A stretch of DNA of 64,000 nucleotides. Source: VFMC01 sp050248155 (GTDB taxonomy: Bacteria > Actinomycetota > Acidimicrobiia > Acidimicrobiales > Ilumatobacteraceae). A program made the position numbers and the translations under genes. Where the stretch lies: positions 12,248-76,247 of the forward strand of contig JBFWSW010000017.1 in the NCBI GenBank assembly GCA_050248155.1. The letters are read 5' to 3'. The notes below the pieces were generated by a model, which did no database searches, had not been told where the DNA came from, and saw only the letters and a program-made list of their open reading frames with translations. Below, in pieces: positions 18,877-24,705 of the stretch (the stretch's first letter is position 1; each line of letters begins with the position of its first letter).

Positions 18877-19284
18877 TCAGTCCGCGTGCGCGCAGACCTC
18901 CAGCTCCATGCCGTCGAGATCGCGGAAGAACAGCGACCACTCGCCACCGAGCCGCTGGATCTCACCGATGTCGGCTCCGGCGGCGACGAGGCGGTCGCGC
19001 ACCTGCTCGAGGGTCGACAGCGAGTCGACGGCGATGCCGTAGTGGTCGATCGCGCCTCGACCGCCCTGCTTGCGACGCTCGCCGATGATCTCGTCAACCG
19101 ATGTCTCGAAGACGTTGAGTGCCGCACCGCCACCGAGATCGAGGATGACCATGCGCGGATGATCAGGTGTGGCCGCCATCTCGAACGTCACGACCGAGTC
19201 GAACACGTCCCGGTAGAAGCTGACGGTGCGATCGAGGTCGGGGGTGAGGGTGGCGACGTGGTTGAACCCGCTCGAGATCGGCAT
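18877..19284 (-). CDS. VOC (glyoxalase/bleomycin resistance) family protein
   Basis: A 135-residue vicinal-oxygen-chelate protein with two beta-alpha-beta-beta-beta modules. Metal-site positions are suggested by F-N-H-V-A near residue 7, E (in V-F-E-T), D-H-Y-G-I-A, and E-L-E-V near the end. It could be a dioxygenase, epimerase or isomerase; the fold alone does not decide. It has its own leaderless promoter and sits between the serine hydrolase and the ABC binding protein genes, all on the minus strand. Confidence 0.85.
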   Translation of the reverse strand: MPISSGFNHVATLTPDLDRTVSFYRDVFDSVVTFEMAATPDHPRMVILDLGGGAALNVFETSVDEIIGERRKQGGRGAIDHYGIAVDSLSTLEQVRDRLVAAGADIGEIQRLGGEWSLFFRDLDGMELEVCAHAD

Positions 19285-19290
19285 GATGCG

Positions 19291-19296
19291 ATCGTA
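19291..19296 (-). promoter_or_regulatory. Leaderless -10 (TACGAT) for the VOC gene
   Basis: TACGAT on the minus strand, six bases before the ATG at 19284, with no Shine-Dalgarno sequence. Confidence 0.45.
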
Positions 19297-19314
19297 CTGC
19301 CGGGGGACCAGCGC

Positions 19315-20496
19315 TCAGCCGTGCGTCGCGGCCAGGTGCTCGGCGACAGCGGTGAACGCGCGGTGGGTCTCGCCCGACAGGTCCACGGGCACCGCAGTCG
19401 GGTACGTGGAGAACCGGGCGATCGCTGTGTCGGTCGATCTGTCGACCCACGCGTACTGGCCGAAGATCCCGAGACCGCTGAAGCATGAGCCTCGCTCGAT
19501 GACCCAGAACGCGTTTCGGTACATCGACCATCCGTCGCTCTCGGCGTCACCGTCCGGGCCGGCGGTGAACGCTCGCACCGTCTCGTCGTCACCGAGCCGC
19601 GTGTCGTCGACCCACTCGCGCGGGATCACGTCGTCGCCGTCGCGGAGGTATGCGAGGGCGAACCGGGCGAGGTCGCGCACCGTGCAGCTCATGCCACCCT
19701 CCACGACCGGATGACCGAGCGGATCGAGCATGATGTCGGCGTCGTGCTCCTGCCCGAGTGGTGCCCACAGGTCGCGAGCGACGACCAACGGGTAGGGCAG
19801 GTCGTTGACGAGCTCGATGAGCCGTGCGGCGATGTTGGTGAGGGGTGAGCGATAGCTGAACCAGGCGCCGTGCGGACGTTCGAGCGGATAGGTGCGGAAG
19901 TGGCCGAGGGTGCCGATCGGCGTGCGATCGCCGAGTGGTCGGTACCCAGCCTGGCGCTCGTACTCGATGAGAGGGTGATCCACGTCGCCATCGACGTGGG
20001 CGTACGTGTCGTAGTCCTCGTCGAACTGTGTGCCTGCGGTCATGTCGATGACGTGGCGCACGGTGGCACCGTCGAGGCTGGAGCCGGCGAGCTCTGGAGC
20101 GAGGTCGGTGACGAGATCGTCGGCTCGCATCAATCCGCGTCCGACGGCGATGCCCAGCGCAGCCCCGCAGACCGACTTCGACACGCTCATCAGCAGGTGG
20201 GGGGTGCGCTCGGTCATGCCGTTCAGGTAGTGCTCGAACACGATCCGACCGTGGTGCACCACGCAGACTGCGTCGCAGTAGCTGTGCTCGAGATGATCAG
20301 CCCACCGGATCGCGCTCCCATCCGCGGCCTCGAAGGTCACGTCGTCGAGCGTGACCGGGTCGATCTGCAGTGGCTTCGGCACCGGAGATCGCTCGATGAG
20401 CGCCGTCGGACAGAGCTCGCGCACGCGCTGGAAGGCGATGCGGTTGAAGGGCGGATCGAGCCAGTTCGACAGGGTGATCCGACGGTCGATCACCAC
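19315..20496 (-). CDS. Serine hydrolase (beta-lactamase / esterase family)
   Basis: A 393-residue class C beta-lactamase-like hydrolase. The nucleophile motif S-x-x-K is S-V-S-K-S (about residue 105). A YxN-like motif appears as Y-R-S around residue 215-220, and the C-terminal third carries G-Q-Y-A-W in place of a canonical KTG. The family includes 6-aminohexanoate-dimer hydrolases and esterases. No signal peptide is seen. It starts at GTG (20496), six bases after the stop of the chorismate mutase-VOC gene, so the two are co-transcribed. The substrate is unknown. Confidence 0.88.
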   Translation of the reverse strand: MVIDRRITLSNWLDPPFNRIAFQRVRELCPTALIERSPVPKPLQIDPVTLDDVTFEAADGSAIRWADHLEHSYCDAVCVVHHGRIVFEHYLNGMTERTPHLLMSVSKSVCGAALGIAVGRGLMRADDLVTDLAPELAGSSLDGATVRHVIDMTAGTQFDEDYDTYAHVDGDVDHPLIEYERQAGYRPLGDRTPIGTLGHFRTYPLERPHGAWFSYRSPLTNIAARLIELVNDLPYPLVVARDLWAPLGQEHDADIMLDPLGHPVVEGGMSCTVRDLARFALAYLRDGDDVIPREWVDDTRLGDDETVRAFTAGPDGDAESDGWSMYRNAFWVIERGSCFSGLGIFGQYAWVDRSTDTAIARFSTYPTAVPVDLSGETHRAFTAVAEHLAATHG

Positions 20497-20502
20497 GGAC
20501 GA

Positions 20503-21294
20503 TCAGCTCTCGGCGAGGGTGTCGAACAGAGCGAGCACGTTGGCTGCTCCGATGCCGACCCGGTGACCGGTGCGCGAGATGAAGCCGAGCTGCAGCCCGC
20601 TCGCCGCGTCTCGTGCGGCGAAGAACTGCTCGTGCCCGTCGGCGTCGACGACCACCTTGGTGAGCAGCTCGGCATCGGCGGCGTCGAGGCATGCGCGCGC
20701 GTAGCCGGCGTTCAAGACCTCGATCGCGACGTGTTGCACTCCGCCACCGTGCCGTTCGAGGTACGCGGCGACGGCCGGCGACGCGGTGGGCCCGACGAGC
20801 ACGACGGTCACTCCGCCGGCCGAGAGTGCGACGACCCCGGGTGCATCACCGCCGGCGAGGGGCGTGCGGTGGAAACCGAACGTCGACGTGAACGATGAGA
20901 CGGCGGCATCGAGATCGGTGACCGCGACGACGACGTGATCGATGCGGGTGGCCACCGTGTCGAGGCCCGAGCGGATGCCATCGGGTGCGGCTGCCTTGTC
21001 GGGTGCCGGGTCGGGCCGGTGCCCGGCGACCTCGATGCGGTGCGTCTCGGCGAGGAGCACCCGGAACAGCTGCTCGGCGAAGTCGGGGTCGACCCCCGCG
21101 TCGATCGCGAGCTGCCGCCGTGACGTGACGACGTCGCGGACGCGGTCGGGTTGGATGACCGGTGTGTCGGAGGTCTGCTTCACCGCAGCGACCTGCTCGC
21201 ACAGCGCGAGCCGTGCCGCGACCACGCGCACGAACTCGCGATCGAGCTCGTCGATCCGGTCGCGCAACGTGGAGAGATCGCCCGTCGAGGTCAC
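20503..21294 (-). CDS. Chorismate mutase (type II) fused to a VOC domain
   Basis: A 263-residue two-domain protein. Residues about 5-90 look like an AroQ-type chorismate mutase helical domain: L-R-D-R-I-D-E-L-D-R-E-F-V-R-V-V-A-A-R, then V-A-A-V-K and later R-R-Q-L-A-I. Residues about 115-260 form a VOC domain (T-R-I-D-H-V-V-V-A-V-T-D-L-D-A, G-G-G-V-Q-H-V-A-I-E-V, G-L-Q-L-G-F) resembling the N-terminal half of 4-hydroxyphenylpyruvate dioxygenase or a methylmalonyl-CoA epimerase. The fusion suggests handling of a chorismate/prephenate-derived acid. GTG start with TAGCGT six bases upstream. It leads a two-gene unit with the serine hydrolase. Confidence 0.82.
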   Translation of the reverse strand: MTSTGDLSTLRDRIDELDREFVRVVAARLALCEQVAAVKQTSDTPVIQPDRVRDVVTSRRQLAIDAGVDPDFAEQLFRVLLAETHRIEVAGHRPDPAPDKAAAPDGIRSGLDTVATRIDHVVVAVTDLDAAVSSFTSTFGFHRTPLAGGDAPGVVALSAGGVTVVLVGPTASPAVAAYLERHGGGVQHVAIEVLNAGYARACLDAADAELLTKVVVDADGHEQFFAARDAASGLQLGFISRTGHRVGIGAANVLALFDTLAES

Positions 21295-21300
21295 ACGGTC

Positions 21301-21306
21301 ACGCTA
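21301..21306 (-). promoter_or_regulatory. Leaderless -10 (TAGCGT) for the chorismate mutase-VOC gene
   Basis: TAGCGT on the minus strand, six bases before the GTG at 21294. Confidence 0.5.
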
Positions 21307-21373
21307 GCCCTGCTCTGTCAGCGCGGTCCCCTCCGGTCGTCGAGGAGCACAGGATTGCCTGCGCGATCGTTTG

Positions 21374-22177
21374 TCACGGGACGGATCGAGTCGACTGCCG
21401 CTTCTCGATTCGCTCCGCCGAGCCGCGTTGCGAGGCGTGCCAGTGGAGGATCCACCGCTCGAGAGCGGCGATGACGATGAGCGCGATCGTGCCGAGGATC
21501 ACCATGCAGAAGACCGTCGCCCACACCGCCTCACCGACGCTGTTGTTCGCCGCTCGCCGCCCGATCGCCCCCAGCCCTTCGTCGGCGAGGTTGCCTCCTT
21601 CGACGAGGTAGGCGACGACGAGGGCGAGTCCGGTGTTGTACCGCGCCGTCGTGAACAGCGAGGGCAGTGCGGACGGCAACCGCAGTCGCCAGAGCACCTG
21701 CCAGCGCGACGCGTCCACCGACGCGAACAGCTCGCGGCTCGCCGGATCGGCGCTGCGCATGCCGGCAACCGCCGCGAAGACGAACGCGGGCGCGCACACG
21801 AGCGCCGTCATGAAGCGGGCCGGTGGGTCGCCCGGTCCGAGCCACACGACGACCGACGGGACGTACGCGACGAAGGGAGCGACCTGCACGAGCACGAGGA
21901 TCGGCTGCGCGGCTCGTTCGAGGAAGCTCGACGCGGCCAGCGGCGCGGCGATCACCAGCGCGACGACGAGCGAGATCGCCAGGCCGGTGAACGCCTGGCG
22001 CGCGGTCACCCATGAAGCCTCCACGAAGTCACCGGGTGCCTGGCGGAGGTAGTCGATGATGTCGCTCGGTGCGGTGAGCACGAACGGTCGGACGTCGCGC
22101 AGCTGCACGAACAGCTCCCATGCCGCGACGAACACGACGATGCCCACGATCGGGGCGACGATCCTGAGCCGGTTCAT
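21374..22177 (-). CDS. ABC transporter permease (NitT/TauT type)
   Basis: A 267-residue inner-membrane permease with about six hydrophobic segments. The BPD-transport EAA loop is approximated by L-F-A-S-V-D-A-S-R-W-Q-V-L-W-R-L-R-L-P-S-A-L-P, matching the SsuC/TauC family (E-A-A-x-x-x-G-A). The ATG overlaps the TGA of the ATPase gene by four bases. Together with the ATPase and the lipoprotein at 17610-18755 it would make a complete importer. Confidence 0.9.
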   Translation of the reverse strand: MNRLRIVAPIVGIVVFVAAWELFVQLRDVRPFVLTAPSDIIDYLRQAPGDFVEASWVTARQAFTGLAISLVVALVIAAPLAASSFLERAAQPILVLVQVAPFVAYVPSVVVWLGPGDPPARFMTALVCAPAFVFAAVAGMRSADPASRELFASVDASRWQVLWRLRLPSALPSLFTTARYNTGLALVVAYLVEGGNLADEGLGAIGRRAANNSVGEAVWATVFCMVILGTIALIVIAALERWILHWHASQRGSAERIEKRQSTRSVP

Positions 22178-22944
22178 CGGTTCATGCCGTCGTGGAGGCG
22201 ATGGCGGACCTCGGCGCACAGCTCGACGAAGGCGGTCTCGTCCTCCACGTCGCCCGAGCGTGGGCGGGGGAGCGCGATCTCGATGTCGGCGATGATCTGC
22301 GCGGGCCTGGGCGAGCACACCAGGACTCGATCGGACAGGTGCACCGCCTCGGGGATGGAGTGCGTGACGAACACCACGGTGGCCGGGTGTCGTTGCAACA
22401 GCCGAGCGAGCATCACACGCATCTCGCTGCGCGTGATCTCGTCGAGCGCGGCGAACGGCTCGTCCATCAGCACGAGCGGTGCGCCCAGCGCGAACCCGCG
22501 CACCAGCGCCACTCGCTGCTGCATCCCACCGGAGAGCTGGTGGGGAAAGGCGTCGAGGAAGCCATCGAGCCCCACCTCGGCCAGCAGATCACGAGGCTCT
22601 GGATGGTCGGACGGATTGGTCCGCGGGTTCACGTCGAGAAGGAGCCGGGCGTTCGCCTCGACGTCACGCCAGGGGAGAAGGCCGGGTTGCTGGGGCACCA
22701 TCGCGAGGCGCTTCGCGCGTCGTATCGCCGCAGGCGAGCCCCCGTCGATCGCGACCGCGCCGGCGGTCGCCATCTCGAGCCCGGCGACGAGCCGCAGCAA
22801 CGTCGACTTCCCGCACCCCGACGGTCCGATCAGGCTGACGAACGACCCAGGCTCGATCGCGAGCGACGTCGGGGTCACCACCTCGAGCGCCCCGAACGAC
22901 TTCGCCACGCCATCGAGCTCGATCAACGCCCCGGCAGCGGCCAC
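22174..22944 (-). CDS. ABC transporter ATP-binding protein (NitT/TauT type)
   Basis: A 256-residue ATPase. Walker A is G-P-S-G-C-G-K-S-T, the Q-loop V-P-Q-Q-P, the signature L-S-G-G-M-Q-Q-R, Walker B L-V-L-M-D-E-P-F, and the H-switch V-T-H-S. The GTG at 22944 is chosen because TAAGCT stands seven bases upstream and the family usually starts only a few residues before I-E-L-D-G-V-A-K-S-F. Longer frames would run through the 22971-23013 palindrome. It couples ATP hydrolysis to the adjacent permease. Confidence 0.93.
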   Translation of the reverse strand: MAAAGALIELDGVAKSFGALEVVTPTSLAIEPGSFVSLIGPSGCGKSTLLRLVAGLEMATAGAVAIDGGSPAAIRRAKRLAMVPQQPGLLPWRDVEANARLLLDVNPRTNPSDHPEPRDLLAEVGLDGFLDAFPHQLSGGMQQRVALVRGFALGAPLVLMDEPFAALDEITRSEMRVMLARLLQRHPATVVFVTHSIPEAVHLSDRVLVCSPRPAQIIADIEIALPRPRSGDVEDETAFVELCAEVRHRLHDGMNR

Positions 22945-22951
22945 GCCCGGG

Positions 22952-22957
22952 AGCTTA
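22952..22957 (-). promoter_or_regulatory. Leaderless -10 (TAAGCT) for the ABC ATPase-permease unit
   Basis: TAAGCT on the minus strand ends seven bases before GTG 22944. It lies just beyond the palindrome at 22971. Confidence 0.4.
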
Positions 22958-22970
22958 CGGCCAACCATTC

Positions 22971-23013
22971 GCGATGAGAGATGAGTGGCAGATCGCCACT
23001 CATCTCTCATCGC
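22971..23013. repeat. 43-bp palindrome, copy 1
   Basis: GCGATGAGAGATGAGTGGC (22971-22989) and its exact reverse complement (22995-23013) flank the centre AGATC, giving 19 bp perfect arms. A second copy lies at 24021-24065 and differs only by one centre base (GGATC) and one extra outer pair. The stop codon of the DUF559-type gene (23000-23002) is inside this copy. It could act as a bidirectional terminator, but no T-tract follows either arm. Confidence 0.85.
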
Positions 23014-23954
23014 CGAACGTCGGCTGGCGCTTCATATCGGCGACCCGACGGCGGTAGGCACGAACGAGCGCGTCGATCCGGCCGTCGAAATCACGCCGAA
23101 GCGACAGGCCGGTGACCCGCGAAACCGACCAACCGATGGCGTCGCATGCGAGATCCCGGTCGGCGTCCTTCGAGGCGCCGGCTTCGGTGAAGTGATCCGG
23201 GAAGACGTCGACCTCGACTCCCCACCGGATCGTCGGGATGCAGCCGTCGAGTCGGATCGGGCCCCAGTTCGGAACATCGAGCCAGCGCTGGGGTTCGAGC
23301 GGTATTCCGCGGGCGACGAGGGCCGCGACGACCCGGGACTCCCAGTGCGACTCAGGCGATGCTCCACCCGGCAGCTGCTCGAGCTCACGCAGAAAGCGCC
23401 TCGCCCACGGTCGACCTGGTGTTGCGAGGGGCTCGGCGACACGGCGCATCGTCTCGGCGGTGCACCGTCTCTCGTGAATCAGCTGGTCGATCACGGAACG
23501 CACGTCACTGGGCGGTAGATGGCGGGAGAGGTCGACAGCCGTTCGCGCGGGGAGGTGAGACGAACTCCATCGCGACGGGTGACGATGTCACTGGATCGAT
23601 GAGGGCCGTGCGGTAGGGGCGGACCCACGGCTCGACCGTCGGGTTGCTGGCCGGCGGCGCGATGACCCAGACGAGTCCGTCTCGAGGTGTGCGCCGCATG
23701 TTCCAGAGTCGGCCTGCAGTCGGCGCGCAGACAACGACGTTCGGACGACCGCACACAGCCGCACACCGCGACAGCTCATCGGGGTCGGCTCCACCGATCA
23801 GATAGCTCCCGTCGAGCAATCGCTGCAGGTGGCCGTCGCGAACCAGCCGCTTGCGCTGTTCGATGGTGAGGCCGAGCGCCCGCATCGTGGCGTCGGTGAC
23901 GACACTGTGCCGACGGGCGGCGAGCGCGAGCAGCTGCTTGAGGGCGGTCTCCAT
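23000..23954 (-). pseudogene. AbiEi-antitoxin-domain / DUF559 endonuclease-like gene, frameshifted
   Basis: Actinobacteria often encode about 300-residue proteins with an N-terminal AbiEi-type winged helix and a C-terminal Vsr/DUF559 nuclease-like fold. Here the parts lie in three frames. From ATG 23954 (Shine-Dalgarno AAGGAG) frame one runs through R-R-T-P-R-D-G-L-V-W-V to P-Y-R-T. Frame two then reads S-S-D-I-V-T-R-R-D-G-V-R-L-T-S-P. Frame three reads A-R-T-A-V-D-L-S-R-H-L-P-P-S-D-V and on to W-G-V-E-V-D-V-F-P-D-H-F, D-R-D-L-A and G-W-S-V-S-R-V-T. Two shifts within about 60 bases near 23505-23610 break it. The Glu/Asp nuclease residues survive. A recent pseudogene is likely; sequencing error is possible. 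Confidence 0.75.
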
Positions 23955-24020
23955 GGCTTCTCCTTCCAGTCGAGGAGGGGAAGCGTCCGGGACCATACCG
24001 AACCAGCCGGCGAAGTCCCC

Positions 24021-24065
24021 CGCGATGAGAGATGAGTGGCGGATCGCCACTCATCTCTCATCGCG
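24021..24065. repeat. 45-bp palindrome, copy 2
   Basis: The same palindrome as 22971-23013, here with 20 bp perfect arms (24021-24040 and 24046-24065) and centre GGATC. It lies about 67 bp before the start of the broken AbiEi/DUF559 gene, so the gene and both copies form a bracketed cassette of about 1.1 kb between the ABC genes and rpsO. Confidence 0.85.
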
Positions 24066-24100
24066 GCGAGCGTCGGGTGGTGGACGTCGGGGTCGAGCGG

Positions 24101-24106
24101 TATCGT
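24101..24106 (+). promoter_or_regulatory. Promoter -10 (TATCGT) of rpsO
   Basis: TATCGT followed by TTTT gives a predicted start near 24113 and a leader of about 90 bases. The leader contains the self-complementary CGGCACACGTGCCG (24126-24139), a possible S15 feedback structure. Confidence 0.4.
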
Positions 24107-24202
24107 TTTGGCGTCCGTCGGGGCCCGGCACACGTGCCGCATCCCTCCGCCGGATGCCGATGGCCGAACGGTTGCGGCGACCTCCATCTGGAAGGCAGAA
24201 CG

Positions 24203-24460
24203 ATGATCGACAAGCAGGAAACCATCGGCGCGCACAAGCTGCACGATTCCGACACCGGTTCCCCCGAGGTGCAGGTGGCCATCCTCACGGCCCGCATCAA
24301 CGACCTCACCGAGCACTTGAAGACCCACAAGAAGGACCACCACAGCCGCCGTGGGCTGCTCATGATGGTCGGCCGCCGCCGCCGCATGCTCGACTACGTG
24401 AAGGGCATCGACGTCGAGCGCTACCGCGCCATCGTCGCCGCCAACGGACTGCGCCGCTGA
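24203..24460 (+). CDS. rpsO: 30S ribosomal protein S15
   Basis: An 85-residue ribosomal protein, slightly shorter than the usual 88-89. It carries the conserved H-D-S-D-T-G-S-P-E-V-Q-V-A block, I-N-D-L-T-E-H-L-K-T-H-K-K-D-H-H-S-R-R-G-L and the C-terminal Y-V-K-G-I-D-V-E-R-Y. It binds 16S rRNA helices 20-22 early in 30S assembly. A Shine-Dalgarno GGAAGG lies upstream. It precedes pnp, the usual pairing, but here each has its own candidate promoter. Confidence 0.97.
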   Translation: MIDKQETIGAHKLHDSDTGSPEVQVAILTARINDLTEHLKTHKKDHHSRRGLLMMVGRRRRMLDYVKGIDVERYRAIVAANGLRR

Positions 24461-24500
24461 GCTCCGGGGCCCCCGAGCTGGCGCCCCGAGCCCGTCCATG

Positions 24501-24515
24501 CGCCCGTTTCGGGCG
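24501..24515 (+). terminator. Hairpin between rpsO and pnp
   Basis: CGCCCG-TTT-CGGGCG, a perfect 6 bp stem with a 3-base loop, 40 bases after the rpsO stop. No U-run follows, so it may be a processing or stabilising stem rather than a terminator. Confidence 0.4.
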
Positions 24516-24525
24516 TCACCGCTGC

Positions 24526-24531
24526 TAGCCT
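24526..24531 (+). promoter_or_regulatory. Promoter -10 (TAGCCT) of pnp
   Basis: TAGCCT with a predicted start near 24538 would give pnp a leader of about 165 bases, in contrast to the leaderless genes around it. Confidence 0.4.
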
Positions 24532-24543
24532 GGGGCGAAACAT

Positions 24544-24571
24544 CAACCGAGCGGATTTCACGGATCGGTTG
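24544..24571 (+). promoter_or_regulatory. Leader hairpin upstream of pnp
   Basis: CAACCGA (24544-24550) and TCGGTTG (24565-24571) form a perfect 7 bp stem with a 14-base loop near the 5' end of the predicted pnp leader. In E. coli, pnp is autoregulated through a 5' leader stem cut by RNase III and degraded by PNPase. A similar role here is an analogy only. Confidence 0.35.
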
Positions 24572-24705
24572 TCAGTCGCCTCAGCCGAGGCTCCCCGCGC
24601 CTTCGGGCACGTGGTTGCAGCTCCGACCGTGCCGACTGGGAACCGACCTCCCGCTCCAACCGTCGAGGCGCGAGACACAACGCGCCCGACCGAAAGGAGC
24701 TCGAG

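Noticed and set aside
22971..23013. N-terminal extension of the ABC ATPase through the palindrome (M-R-D-E-W-R-S-A-T-H-L-S-S-R)
   Set aside because: The same peptide recurs wherever the palindrome does, so it reflects the repeat. GTG 22944 has a proper -10 and family-like N-terminus.
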